DNA of 64,000 bases from Pandoraea aquatica (GCF_902459565.1 NZ_CABPSN010000001.1:744001-808000); one strand, 5' to 3'; positions 43,753-53,341 are shown, numbered from the stretch's first letter. The notes: generated from the sequence alone by a model not told the origin. Numbers and translations: made by a program.

Positions 43753-44808
43753 CTAGAGCCGGCCTGCGATTATCTCGCGCAATCGCTTGTCCATATCTGC
43801 ATCTAAATCGCTGAACCACCTTCCGTCTTCTTGCCATATTTTCACAAGCTTTTCTTGGCTCGAGACGAACCTAAATGTTCTGTCTCCCACTTTGATGTTC
43901 AGCACCTCAATCACCGGGTCGGGAACAACAGTGTTGATGTGTTCTTCAAATCGCCCCCGAGGAAATGGCGCGGCATCCCCGCCAATCTCGTAGCAATCCT
44001 GCCACACGAAGCTTTTTGCCTCGTCCGCCCCCCATGTGATTCTCCGTGCGACTAGCACGCCATCCACATACTCGTGATAGAAGGACTTGGACAGAAACCA
44101 GGCAGCCAGTCCTTCGACAAGCGTGATGGCAAGGAAATGATGAATGGTTCGGTCAAGTTTAACGAAGCTTTCACCATCAAAATATGTGACTTCGTAATAC
44201 GCCCCGAAACGCCTTCCGAGCGTACTCTGCGGAACAGACGCGTCGAGTTCTAAGGCGGCATTTACGAGACACAATGCCCGCCCCAAGGTCGCCAATCCGC
44301 CCTCGCCGGAGAATGGTAACTCGGCATGCTCGGTTACCAACCTTCGTATTGTGCTCTCCCCGGAACCGCCGATAATCACAGCCCCGTAGGCGTCTAGCGT
44401 CATCCGACGGCATGTCTCAGTCGCCAACACCAACAGTTGTTGATATTCGACGCAATGCGACATAAACACAAAGTCGAGCTCGTCGACATGGCGCGAGCAC
44501 ACGTCGAGAACTTCGTCGATGCCCGCCGCTTGCTCTACCTGTGTACGGAAACTTAAGACTGTTTGAAGGCCCCCCGCAGCCGCGATGCACTTTCCGTCGG
44601 GCAACAGAAACGTCTTTTGCATCATCCCAGAAATAGCCGCGTTAGGACCCACGTGGGGAAAAGTTCCACCAATGCTCGGAATGTAGGTGCGCTCATAGCG
44701 CGGCTTTTTACCTGACGACCAGCCGTCGTCCGTAACGAGAACGTCCGAAATCAAAATCGGCTCCTCGCCTTTGGATACATCGGAGAAAAGAACACAGAAG
44801 ACAGTCAT
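43753..44808 (-). CDS. Proteasome-like Ntn-hydrolase candidate, 351 aa
   Basis: Not a standard annotated family to me. The N-terminus MTVFCVLFSDVSKGEEPILI, then SDVLVTDD and later DGKCIAAAGGLQTVLSF, resembles the strand order of proteasome beta/HslV-type Ntn-hydrolases. Removal of Met1 would expose Thr2, the usual nucleophile. The middle has VDELDFVFMSHCVEY and YGAVIIGGSGEST, again like HslV sheets; the C-terminal ~120 residues are extra. If correct it is a self-activating peptidase or amidase inside a defence island. Start lacks a clear Shine-Dalgarno. The assignment rests on pattern, not alignment. Confidence 0.55.
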   Translation of the reverse strand: MTVFCVLFSDVSKGEEPILISDVLVTDDGWSSGKKPRYERTYIPSIGGTFPHVGPNAAISGMMQKTFLLPDGKCIAAAGGLQTVLSFRTQVEQAAGIDEVLDVCSRHVDELDFVFMSHCVEYQQLLVLATETCRRMTLDAYGAVIIGGSGESTIRRLVTEHAELPFSGEGGLATLGRALCLVNAALELDASVPQSTLGRRFGAYYEVTYFDGESFVKLDRTIHHFLAITLVEGLAAWFLSKSFYHEYVDGVLVARRITWGADEAKSFVWQDCYEIGGDAAPFPRGRFEEHINTVVPDPVIEVLNIKVGDRTFRFVSSQEKLVKIWQEDGRWFSDLDADMDKRLREIIAGRL

Positions 44809-45506
44809 AAGTTCTGAAGCGGAGAGGGGGTTTCATACCGAGTGAGACAACTTGCAATGCTTCTGCACCGGCCCCCGCCGCCTGGCCTGCGTGTTGAAAT
44901 CTGTGCGTAGTCGCTCCTCCCGATACATGACGGGGTGCCTAGGCCTGTTGCCGTCGGGCGGAACGTGAATGCCACAATGTGCGGTGTCCGACGAGAGGCG
45001 ACCGGGAACTGGCCTCATATCGCGTCGCGCAAGGAATGCGCTCGTCGCTCCGAGACGAACAAACGGGGATTCTCTTTGATATTGGTGCGGGTCCGCCTAT
45101 AAAGCCTCCAGCCTACCAGGCAGGTCAGCGCGGCAACGACCTCATGCAAGCATTGAACTGACTGACGTCTATCTGGTTTCATCCCATATTGATTGCCCCG
45201 CTCTGGATTTCGTCCGAGCAAGCAACATCTTCCGCAATCTGTGGGCCCTAGTTCATGCTGTTGGAGACCGGTGCTCCAGATAGATGAGCCGATATCAGCC
45301 ACGATGCCCTTCCTTTCGACCTCTGCCATCCAGTTAGCGATGAATCGCAATTCTTATCTATGTATGCGATATGTACGCAGATAAAAGCAGCTAAAAATTT
45401 GACAATTCACAAACGATTTTCTTCATATACAATTCTCATTTGTAAATTAATTATTAAATTTTTTGATAAAAATAGTCTAAAAAATTTGTATCTTCGGGGG
45501 CTGTAC
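44809..45506. other. Intergenic region ahead of the second CBASS operon
   Basis: About 700 bp. Most is featureless; 45390-45490 is very AT-rich, unlike the GC-rich host, and is the likely promoter and leader of the Cap15/CD-NTase operon. A GGGGG stretch at 45496-45500 is the Shine-Dalgarno-like site. Confidence 0.45.
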
Positions 45507-46133
45507 TTGGAACACGAATACTCCGTCCTTGGTGGACTGAACCGTGCCGTCATCGGCCGATATTTAAGCATCATTTCAGCGGCAGTCGCTTCAGCCATTG
45601 GTGTTCTAGTTCTGTGGCTGGTGGACTTGGTGAAGAGCCTTGGAATCGCTGACCATGTGCCGGGCTTGGTGATGTGGCCTCTCACGGCCGGTCTTATCTA
45701 CGCAGCACTCTATTGGGTGTTCGACAGGTACGTCTGGAAAATCGACGTCATCGCCAAGTTTCTGAAGGTGCCCAATTTAGCCGGCAAGTGGCACTGTGAC
45801 GGGCAAACCATCAATCCGGATAAGACTCCCGGCTGCAAGTGGGAAGCCGAAGTTACGATTATCCAAAGCTGGGACAAGCTTCGAGTGCGTCTTAAGACGA
45901 CCCAATCAGCGTCCAACAGCATCGCAGCTGCCTTGGTCTATGACCAGGCGGATGGGTTCAGGCTTCTTTACAACTATAAGAACGAGCCAAGACTCGGCGA
46001 AGCGGAACTTGTATCGCATCGCGGGGCGGCCGAGTTCACCTTTGGCCCCGACCTAAAAACAGCAGAAGGCGAGTACTTCAATGGGCACGGTCGGTTCACA
46101 TTTGGAACTATGAAACTCACGCGGAAGAACTAA
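45507..46133 (+). CDS. cap15: Cap15-type membrane effector, CBASS locus 2
   Basis: A 208-aa protein with two membrane helices (about residues 19-41 and 54-72) and a cytosolic beta-rich domain: VPNLAGKWHCDG, VTIIQSWDKLRVRLKTTQS, YNYKNEP and HRGAAEFTFG. This is the organisation of Cap15, which oligomerises in the inner membrane on binding a cyclic dinucleotide. TTG 45507 is chosen because it gives MEHEYSV, parallel to MHEYIL of the locus 1 protein, and follows CGGGGG; the ATG at 45360 would add an unrelated AT-rich leader. The CD-NTase gene starts 2 bp after its stop. Confidence 0.85.
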   Translation: MEHEYSVLGGLNRAVIGRYLSIISAAVASAIGVLVLWLVDLVKSLGIADHVPGLVMWPLTAGLIYAALYWVFDRYVWKIDVIAKFLKVPNLAGKWHCDGQTINPDKTPGCKWEAEVTIIQSWDKLRVRLKTTQSASNSIAAALVYDQADGFRLLYNYKNEPRLGEAELVSHRGAAEFTFGPDLKTAEGEYFNGHGRFTFGTMKLTRKN

Positions 46134-46135
46134 AC

Positions 46136-47263
46136 ATGGCACGCGATATTCAGAAGCGTCTGCAATCCCTAGATGCACGCCGACGGGGTAATGATCGAAG
46201 TGAAATGACTTTCGACTCCGCCAGAGAAGTGCGCGCTGGAGTCCCTACGCTTGAGTCATATCAGAAGCGGAGCGCATCAACGGAGTTTACGAAATACGCC
46301 CTTGGCGCAATGCAGGCTGTGGGCACTGAGTACACGCGAATAGGTGTCGAAGAGGCAACCAGGGTCGGCAAACAGCTTGCTGCTGGGCTTGAAAAGCTGG
46401 GCATTGGCGTCGACTTCCGCCTACAAGGTTCGGTGCCTTGCGACATCCATATTCGCGGCGCTAGCGATGTAGACCTGTTGGTGCTCGAAGACCGCTACTT
46501 TCGCTATGACTCCGATGGAGTGAAAGCCAAGCGAGGCGAATATCGTCACCCGGTTTCATATGACACATTGGCGTCGCTATGCAACCTCCGGGACCAGTCG
46601 GAGGCAATCCTTACCGACGCGTACCCGGCAGCGACGGTTGATACGTCCGGTGCGAAGGCGATTCATCTCTCGGGTGGTTCACTTCGCCGGGACGTAGATG
46701 TCGTTCCGTCCAACTGGTTCGACACCATTGATTACCAACGGACTGGATGGGAGGCCGACCGAGGTGTTCAGATTCTCGACAAGCACGCTCGCGAGCGAAT
46801 CAAGAATATGCCGTTCCGTCACATCGAACGCATCACCGACCGAGACCGCGAATGCGGCGGGGGCCTGAAGAAGGCTATTCGCCTGTGCAAGAACGTTAAG
46901 GCTGACGCAAAAAACGAGGGGACGAATATCGGGCTATCGAGCTTTGACATTGCTTCGATGCTTTGGCACGCGGACGTGCCAGCACTCACCGTAGGTGTTG
47001 CTTACGAGTTGGCTATTTTGGCCGAGGCAACCCGCTTTGCGGACTATCTTGCGTGCAATCACGATGAAGCGAGGCAATTGCTTGTTCCTGACGGCTCGCG
47101 AGCTGTGTTCGATGCACCCGAAAAGTTGGAAGCCCTCACTCTGCTTTCGCTGGAGTTGGACGACCTATCTGAAAAGGTGACTCGCGAGCAGTTTCCGACT
47201 CTGGGGAAAATTCCGTTTCAGCAAATCAACGAGGCACTACGCAAGGCCCACATTGCGGCCTAA
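46136..47263 (+). CDS. CBASS CD-NTase, locus 2
   Basis: A 375-aa nucleotidyltransferase unrelated in detail to that of locus 1. The active site is FRLQGSVPCDIHIRGASDVD with Gly98-Ser99 and Asp111/Asp113; the third acid is in LRRDVDVVPSNW (Asp186 or Asp188). The helical C-terminal half includes IGLSSFDIASMLWHADVPAL. Together with Cap15 two bases upstream this forms a complete minimal two-gene CBASS. A ~90-residue N-terminal helical region precedes the catalytic sheet. Product nucleotide unknown; Cap15 partners reported so far make cyclic dinucleotides. Confidence 0.88.
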   Translation: MARDIQKRLQSLDARRRGNDRSEMTFDSAREVRAGVPTLESYQKRSASTEFTKYALGAMQAVGTEYTRIGVEEATRVGKQLAAGLEKLGIGVDFRLQGSVPCDIHIRGASDVDLLVLEDRYFRYDSDGVKAKRGEYRHPVSYDTLASLCNLRDQSEAILTDAYPAATVDTSGAKAIHLSGGSLRRDVDVVPSNWFDTIDYQRTGWEADRGVQILDKHARERIKNMPFRHIERITDRDRECGGGLKKAIRLCKNVKADAKNEGTNIGLSSFDIASMLWHADVPALTVGVAYELAILAEATRFADYLACNHDEARQLLVPDGSRAVFDAPEKLEALTLLSLELDDLSEKVTREQFPTLGKIPFQQINEALRKAHIAA

Positions 47264-47405
47264 GAAGGGTTCAGCCGAAATGCTCGGGCGGCTCAACCGG
47301 AATAGTTGTCGGGGGTATCGAACTCGTGTAACTCGAGGTGGGACCCTCCATCCCTAATGTTCTGTATACCTAATTGACGGTTGTATAATTGGTCAACTTC
47401 GTCTT

Positions 47406-48239
47406 TTGAGTCACCAATTGAAGCCACTCCTTCCTTTGGAATATCAGCAGCTCGTCGTCCACGCACAGCGCTTAAAGTCGCTTCCGCGTAGAGAGGTAAT
47501 GCGCGACCCTTGGGCCAAAACCTTGCTGGCGCCCGACGGGGCCCGCCGGTTTCTGGCCGGGCGCGCCAGCTACGGAGACTCGGGACGCATTAACTTCGTC
47601 ACCCTCGTTGCCGAATGCATTCTCGCCGCACCAGACATTTCGGTGCGCGCCTCAGTCGCGAGTCCCCGGAAAGCGTCACAGATTCGGTCTGCGGCCAATC
47701 GTCTGCACAATACAGTTGCAGATGTTGCAGACTTAACGCACGTAACTCGAGACCCTGGATTTCAATCGGGATTGGAGTCATTGCGTCACTGGTCCCCTCC
47801 CCCCGAGCGGTCATCGGGCAGCCAGAAGGGCCATCCTGAGCGACGCGCGTTCATCGAGTATGTGGCGATGCGCTTTTACGAGAATTTCCGAGACATTCAC
47901 ACGGAAGCGGTCGGCGAAATCGTCATGCAAGTCTGGCCGGACACTCAAGACCGAACTGTGCGAAACGTGCTTTCGGCTAAACGCCGTGCCGAACTCATAA
48001 AAGAGTTCGAATCCGGCCAGCGTCGACGCGATGGGGCAGATACTGTCACGCAAATTGCCTTGGCCCGTATGAAAACGGACAGAGGAATTCAGACGCTTGT
48101 TGCTGAAGAGGATAGGGTTGTGGCGGCCATTTTGCAGTTGGACCCAACGAAAGGCGATACCGAGCTAAGAAAAGCCCTGCTTGCTGTTGTTGCGGCACGT
48201 ACATCGTCCGCTCTAGCACAACAGAAAGCTTCCATTTAG
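47406..48239 (+). CDS. Hypothetical protein, ~277 aa
   Basis: An unrecognised, mostly helical soluble protein with basic patches (NVLSAKRRAELIKEFESGQR). Start is uncertain: TTG 47406 and TTG 47418 are possible, while ATG 47499 has AGAGG too close. 142 bp after the CD-NTase on the same strand, with an intervening AT-rich patch near 47360-47400 that could hold its own promoter. No nuclease, protease or membrane motif is seen, so a CBASS link is only positional. Confidence 0.5.
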   Translation: MSHQLKPLLPLEYQQLVVHAQRLKSLPRREVMRDPWAKTLLAPDGARRFLAGRASYGDSGRINFVTLVAECILAAPDISVRASVASPRKASQIRSAANRLHNTVADVADLTHVTRDPGFQSGLESLRHWSPPPERSSGSQKGHPERRAFIEYVAMRFYENFRDIHTEAVGEIVMQVWPDTQDRTVRNVLSAKRRAELIKEFESGQRRRDGADTVTQIALARMKTDRGIQTLVAEEDRVVAAILQLDPTKGDTELRKALLAVVAARTSSALAQQKASI

Positions 48240-48371
48240 GAAACGAAACTGCAGAATTCTGCAATTTGGTTTCCGGAAAGCGGGTTGCAGGTTCACGCAG
48301 ATTGTCGACCTTCGTTACCTGGACGTAACGGGCGACCATTGCAACCATCCAAACACCACTTGGAGGTTGCG

Positions 48372-48800
48372 TTGCTAAATTTCGAGCTCTTCCCCAACAC
48401 GCTCACTCTCGAAGCGGACGCCCGTCTTACGGCAATTCCCGTTGACCGTTCCGCAACGTTCGAAATGCTTCTCGAACGCTACCCCGGGAATGGCTATCGC
48501 CAGCAGTGCACCCGGATGGCGCAGGCCCTGTTCCTGCTGCGCGCAGTCTCCACTCACGAGTGCCGAGCACTCCTCGATATATACTACCCAAACGCACGCA
48601 AGCACGAGCTCGCCTTGGCGGGAATGCGAATTGCCACCGAGCGTGGCTCGATGCGCACAACCTGCGGTGACGTTCGGCACATCGGGGTGTACGTGCTACG
48701 CGACCGAAATGCGCAGCCAATTCAACTGGAAATTCCCCTTGATTCCCCATCTCCGACTGAGGCGCCGGCTTGTCTGAGAGGAGATTGGGCGCATGGATGA
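48372..48800 (+). CDS. Hypothetical protein, 142 aa
   Basis: A soluble protein with a helical core (ATFEMLLERYPGNGYRQQCT, MAQALFLLRAVSTHECRALL) followed by a small winged-helix-like part (ALAGMRIATERGS ... HIGVYVLRD). TTG 48372 is chosen for GGAGG at 48362-48366; longer frames lack a site. Possibly a small DNA-binding protein; not assigned. Confidence 0.5.
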   Translation: MLNFELFPNTLTLEADARLTAIPVDRSATFEMLLERYPGNGYRQQCTRMAQALFLLRAVSTHECRALLDIYYPNARKHELALAGMRIATERGSMRTTCGDVRHIGVYVLRDRNAQPIQLEIPLDSPSPTEAPACLRGDWAHG

Positions 48801-48826
48801 ATGCAAACTGTCGGCCGCTGCTGGTT

Positions 48827-49153
48827 TCATGGACACTGAGATAACGCTAGCTGTCGTACTGGCGATTGGCGTGGTGCACTCGGCCGCGTGGGGGGGCCTG
48901 AAGGTGGTTTGTTCTCGGCTGAGCTCCCTCCTGAGGTCAGATGCAGCGGGCTGTCCGTCGCTGTCCAGGTTGGTGCCGCAATCGGTGCAGGACTTGCGCC
49001 CATCGTCGCAACCTCACTTCTCACGTATGGCCACGGGAAGCTGAGTATGGCTTGCTCCGCGCCGACCAGCCCAGTCGCTGGACCCCAGAGCTGAATCGCC
49101 GTTCTATACACGAGGAATTCCAAGTCCTCAGCCGTCAAGTCCAGCTCCGCCAT
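48827..49153 (-). CDS. Possible small protein, 108 aa
   Basis: The first ~60 residues look protein-like (MAELDLTAEDLEFLVYRTAI, QLWGPATGLVGAEQAILSF); the rest is Pro/Ser-rich. No good ribosome site. An overlapping plus-strand frame (48793-49044) overlaps the preceding stop codon and competes with this call. Confidence 0.35.
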   Translation of the reverse strand: MAELDLTAEDLEFLVYRTAIQLWGPATGLVGAEQAILSFPWPYVRSEVATMGASPAPIAAPTWTATDSPLHLTSGGSSAENKPPSGPPTRPSAPRQSPVRQLALSQCP

Positions 49154-49360
49154 GAGGGAGAAATCTTGCCAACGGCTTACTGTGCCTCCTCCTGGCGTAC
49201 CCCGCACTCTCCCGCCCCAGCCGTTCCTGCGTTTCTATTAGCTCGGTGTACATCGGCATCTGACATTGGTTTTCGACGTATCGGAAGGTCTATTCTATAT
49301 ACGATGGGCCGCCACGCCGGCGCCCGCAAATAGCCCCTAATTCCCAACGGGAGCGCCGCG

Positions 49361-49564
49361 ATGGACTCGGATGAATGGAAGTCCCGCGTCGTTCGCACGG
49401 CCAGTCCGCTCTGTCCGAAGTGCGAATCGACCAAGCTGACCATGGGTGCGTGCGCAGTTGGTGCCAAGACCGTCCACCAGGAACTGGTCTGCGAAAAATG
49501 CACCCACGAGTTCACCGCGCTGTTCGTGCTGATCGGTTACTACGATGGCCTGCCCGATACGTAG
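49361..49564 (+). CDS. Small zinc-ribbon protein, 67 aa
   Basis: Two Cys-x-x-Cys knuckles (CPKC at about 18-21, CEKC at about 44-47) form a zinc ribbon of the TFIIS/rubredoxin-like type, separated by a strand region GACAVGAKTVHQELV. GGGAG lies upstream of the ATG. Such ribbons bind nucleic acid or proteins. It precedes a helix-turn-helix gene by 78 bp. Confidence 0.6.
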   Translation: MDSDEWKSRVVRTASPLCPKCESTKLTMGACAVGAKTVHQELVCEKCTHEFTALFVLIGYYDGLPDT

Positions 49565-49642
49565 CCGTAGCTCATATTCAATTGTCTTCGTCGGAGGCTT
49601 AGTCTAGGCTCAAATCGTGTATTGGCCACCAAGGACACCACC

Positions 49643-49885
49643 ATGTCGAAAGTCGAGAAGAAGTCGAGCCGAGAGGACGACAAATACATGTCCACCGCGG
49701 ACGCAGCGAAGATGCTGTTCGTCTCCCAGGCGCACGTCGCCAAGCTCATCGACCAAGGCAAGCTCAAACTGCACCATATAACCGGGAACAACCGTCTTGT
49801 GAGAATAGACTCGGTGCTGGCATATCAAGCCAGCCAGCAAATCGGAATAGAGGCCTACCACGCCGCGGCGTCAGACGAAGAGTGA
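49643..49885 (+). CDS. Excisionase/MerR-like helix-turn-helix protein, 80 aa
   Basis: The segment YMSTADAAKMLFVSQAHVAK, LIDQGKLKLHHITGNNRLVR, IDSVLAY is the excisionase/MerR-type winged helix often found in antitoxins paired with PIN-domain toxins. No PIN gene follows; the next 700 bp is debris. AAGGA at 49631 decides ATG 49643. It could be an orphan antitoxin or an excisionase. Confidence 0.65.
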   Translation: MSKVEKKSSREDDKYMSTADAAKMLFVSQAHVAKLIDQGKLKLHHITGNNRLVRIDSVLAYQASQQIGIEAYHAAASDEE

Positions 49886-50580
49886 GTCGGCGGCAAAGGG
49901 ATCCGGGTGACGCAACAGTGGATTTCGGCAAATCTGGCGACATACATCACCACATGACTTGTCCTCCACAGTAACCTTGTAGTGGTCCAGTCAATCCAAA
50001 CACTCTTTTAGGCGAGAATGTTCGTCATGAAAAGGCTCCATGGAAAGAACAAGGTCATTCGTTTAACCCCAGCGGGAGCGGACACAACACTTGGCGTCGC
50101 GTCCGGGGTAGATCGAACATTGCACACATGAGATGGCACACCCTCGCCTTACAGACCAATGGATTCATCGGCATCTTCCTAGACTGGTCGGCCAATCCCA
50201 TCCCCAAAGACGAGACTTTCTGCAGAGCCTATCGCTTAACCCTCGCATTCGTTAAAGAACTCCGTTCGCACGGGGCCGACATCCTTCGCAAAACGCTCGA
50301 GTAAGTCGTAGGCGACACGTACTGTGTATGCAATGACCTCGGGGGTCGCTCGATGTCAATAGATTGCCCTTGACAATCGCTGACACAAATTCCGCCGGAA
50401 TACCGTTAATCGTTTGCGCCGGCGAAACGTGGTGCCCAGACATCCTCCGTTCTGGGAAGCACGAGAAGTGTCAGCACGGTGTCATACGTGTCGGAGACGA
50501 GTTTCATCTCCCGCAAGAGCGTGCCAGGTGAGGAGTCAGGGAACCAGATTTTGGCAGGCAACAACTGCCCCTGCTTCTCG
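49886..50580. other. Decayed stretch with one short open frame
   Basis: No recognised gene. A 58-codon frame (ATG 50128 to TAA 50304; MRWHTLALQTNGFIGIFLDW at its start) continues open upstream in frame and may be the end of a lost gene. The IS3 tail follows. Confidence 0.35.
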
Positions 50581-50694
50581 CTGGTGATCGAGGCTTGGCG
50601 GCGGGAGTACAACGAGGAGCGGCCGAAGAAATCACTGGGCGGATTAACACCGGCGACCTACGCGCGGAAATTGGCGGAAAAACAGTTACATTAA
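50581..50694 (+). pseudogene. IS3-family transposase OrfB, C-terminal remnant
   Basis: IEAWRREYNEERPKKSLGGL followed by TPATYARKLAE is the invariant C-terminal end of IS3-family DDE transposases (IS2/IS51-like groups). Only ~37 residues remain; no inverted repeats or OrfA are found. Confidence 0.8.
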
Positions 50695-50708
50695 CCCTCG
50701 GACTCTAA

Positions 50709-51137
50709 AGCCTAGCGCTACTGAAGACGGGGAGACGTCGATCGGGGCAAGGGTATGCACGAACCTCGGTCGAGCACGAACTGAACCTCTGGCAGCCACT
50801 TATTCGTGAGCACAAATCGGTGCGCTCCTTCAGGGCGTTCGTTGAACGGCAATATGGTCAATTCGGCGTCACACTCTCCACGATTCACTCCGCGAAGGGT
50901 AAGGAATGGGATCACGTCATCGTAATCAACGTGACCGAAGGTGCTATCTCGCACATTAGGGAGATACAGAAGCAGAACGTCGAGGAAGAACTCCGCTTGC
51001 TCTATGTTGCCACGACGCGCGCGAGACAGCACTTACATCTGGTCCAAGCACCGATACGTCGAGGTACCGTACGCTACTCAAAGCTATCCCGATTCGTCAG
51101 TGACCGTACTTTTCGCAAGCTAAACGCACGGGATTGA
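50709..51137 (+). pseudogene. UvrD/Rep-type helicase, C-terminal remnant
   Basis: VTLSTIHSAKGKEWDHVIVI (motif V) and EEELRLLYVATTRARQHLHL (motif VI) identify the last ~110 residues of a superfamily 1 helicase. No start or Walker motifs are present, and conserved sequence fades upstream of ~50770. Defence-associated UvrD helicases are common, but this one is a fragment. Confidence 0.75.
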
Positions 51138-51421
51138 AATGCGAAGAACCCGGAGACCGGACAGTTCGACGAAGTCTTCGCCCACCACTAGGTTCCGCGC
51201 TTTCAAACACCAATGACCATTTGGCTGCAGCGGCATGACTACCGCGGTCCCGAATCCGCTTTGGGGTGTAAAGCATCTGCAGCATTCGCTCATATGGCGG
51301 GACTGAACGCCCCGGCAAAGAAACCGTAAAGCCAGAGAGTTCCGTATCTGATCGGCATTAGTTCTTGAGGGGGGCCTAGCGCAAAACAACCCGCAGTGCG
51401 TTCACACCGCCCCCCGTGCAA

Positions 51422-53341
51422 TCATTGATTTTTGAGCGGGACGCCCGGAGGAAGAAGCAAATTCACATCGTTCGGTGTGATGACATCGAACAACGAAAGG
51501 AAAGTTTCGGCGGTCCCTCGATCGCCCTTTACAGCCACGCCATCCGCCAACTTGCCCGTTCCGATGGTTTGGAGAATTGCCGCTTTCGGCCCACTGATCG
51601 TGGCTTGCGCATCCGGCAAAGGCTCGCCACTGAAAGCAGCAATCTGGTTACGCACCGAAAATCCGGACTTCTCTCCGGTGTCGGTTACCTCGAATCCCAC
51701 GTTCATCTTCTTGCCCGCGGCTCGTTTTGCGTTAAGTCGCACACTCAACGTTTCAAGGAACTGGTTCGTCGGCAATACCTTGACGATCGCGGGGTCTGCG
51801 AAATTCCAGGGCTTCGAGCGGTCAAGGCTTCCGTCAAGTTCCTTCGAACCCGTAATAGCGAATGCGCGCCAGTAAATATTCGTTTGCGCGTATGCCCACT
51901 GCCGCAAGGCCTGCGCTTTCAACTTGCGTGCTTCCATATCGCTCGGGTCGATTCTAGTCAGGTGCGTGAGAACCTCGGCTGCCCACCCGTAGTTACGCTC
52001 GCTGATTGCTTTCTTGCCTTCGGCTAGCACGCCCTTTCTTCCACCCATTGCGCGCACGTATTGGCGGGAGGTTTCGATAAATCCGGGCTTGGCAAGCTCC
52101 GTCGCGTCCCCTGACCACCATCCCAGGTACCCGTCGTAGATATTGCGTACCGAGTGCGCCACAGTGCCGTAGTACTCTTGCAGCCATGGGTCGCTCGCAT
52201 AGGGCTCAGGCAGCACCACCATGTCGGCGAGCTGGTCACGCTTGTAGCCAAGGTTGATCAAATAGATCGACTGATCGTGCACATATTGGATCGCGTCGCG
52301 GTAATTCTGTATGCGGTCCACAATAAACTGGTTTCCCCGCCACGCTCGCATGTGCGACCCCGAGTACGTATCGGACTTGCGCGCATATTGCAACGCTCGG
52401 GCAACACCCTCCATCCAAAGCTGAACATCTCGATAGGACGTGCCTCGCAGAGTGTATAGATTCGGGAACGTCTCACCTTGAATGGTCTCCGACCCATGCA
52501 AGTGCCGGAATTGGGGGAAATAAACGTCAACTTCATCCATGCCAGCGTCGCCGTAGGCTGGAAAAACTTCCATCTCCACTCCGGCAATCGTCGTTTTGAG
52601 CGGCTTATCTTCTGCCACTTTCACCGTCGGCAAGAAGAACGAAATGGGGCCTGCGCCGAATGCCGGACCAATGCCGAAGTGGACTGGGCCGTCGGGACCC
52701 GGTGGCACGTACCCTGCTGCATATGCCGTTCGTTGGGTGAGAATATTACCGACTACACCGACATCATTGACCAGATCTTTGACAAAGTTCACGGAAGCAA
52801 TAATCTTCACCTTGCCCGAATCAACATCCGCCTGGGTGACTCCCCATCCAGCAGAACCGAACGCGTGATCCGGGTGGCGGTGCGTATAAATCACCGCAAC
52901 CACCGGCAACTTGGCGGCGCCCGGTACAGCTTCTACGAATGCGGCTCGGCTGGCGCGGGCACTGTCGTCATCGGACCCCGGGTCGATAACGATGAGGCCG
53001 TTGTCTCCGACGGCGATCATAGTCGACGCGAGCTGGAAACCGGAGGCTAGATAAATCTTGCCAGGCACAACCTCTTGGATCTTCTTGTTCATCATCTGCG
53101 CATAGGCGGTCTGTGCAGGATGAATTGTGGAGGCCCCCTTGGTGTACGCGAGGTTGTCGCCCTGCCAAATTATGGGCGAAAGATGATCGAGGACTGCTTT
53201 GCTATTGAAGTTCGCGGGGTTCTGACTGCGGACTGGACTGTTAAGTGGCCCAAGTGTTTCCGACAATGCAACAGTGCTTTGAAGAAAAATGGCGGCTGCG
53301 GCGATAGCGATAATCGAGAAGCGTCGGTGCGTATGCGGCAT
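51422..53341 (-). CDS. Alkylsulfatase (SdsA1-like, metallo-beta-lactamase fold)
   Basis: A 639-aa secreted enzyme hydrolysing primary alkyl sulfates such as SDS by C-O bond cleavage. The signal peptide is about residues 1-28. The zinc motif is YTHRHPDHAFG (His154, His156, Asp158, His159); later metal ligands are in FRHLHGSETIQGE and TYSGSHMRAWRGN. A helical dimerisation domain (about 390-510) and a C-terminal SCP-like domain follow, the complete SdsA1 layout. GGGGAA precedes the ATG. An operator-like 21-bp repeat lies ~105 bp upstream. Confidence 0.9.
   Translation of the reverse strand: MPHTHRRFSIIAIAAAAIFLQSTVALSETLGPLNSPVRSQNPANFNSKAVLDHLSPIIWQGDNLAYTKGASTIHPAQTAYAQMMNKKIQEVVPGKIYLASGFQLASTMIAVGDNGLIVIDPGSDDDSARASRAAFVEAVPGAAKLPVVAVIYTHRHPDHAFGSAGWGVTQADVDSGKVKIIASVNFVKDLVNDVGVVGNILTQRTAYAAGYVPPGPDGPVHFGIGPAFGAGPISFFLPTVKVAEDKPLKTTIAGVEMEVFPAYGDAGMDEVDVYFPQFRHLHGSETIQGETFPNLYTLRGTSYRDVQLWMEGVARALQYARKSDTYSGSHMRAWRGNQFIVDRIQNYRDAIQYVHDQSIYLINLGYKRDQLADMVVLPEPYASDPWLQEYYGTVAHSVRNIYDGYLGWWSGDATELAKPGFIETSRQYVRAMGGRKGVLAEGKKAISERNYGWAAEVLTHLTRIDPSDMEARKLKAQALRQWAYAQTNIYWRAFAITGSKELDGSLDRSKPWNFADPAIVKVLPTNQFLETLSVRLNAKRAAGKKMNVGFEVTDTGEKSGFSVRNQIAAFSGEPLPDAQATISGPKAAILQTIGTGKLADGVAVKGDRGTAETFLSLFDVITPNDVNLLLPPGVPLKNQ

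Noticed and set aside
48793-49044. An 83-codon plus-strand frame whose ATG overlaps the preceding stop
   Set aside because: Only one hydrophobic stretch looks real; the opposite strand is more protein-like. Left unresolved but not called.
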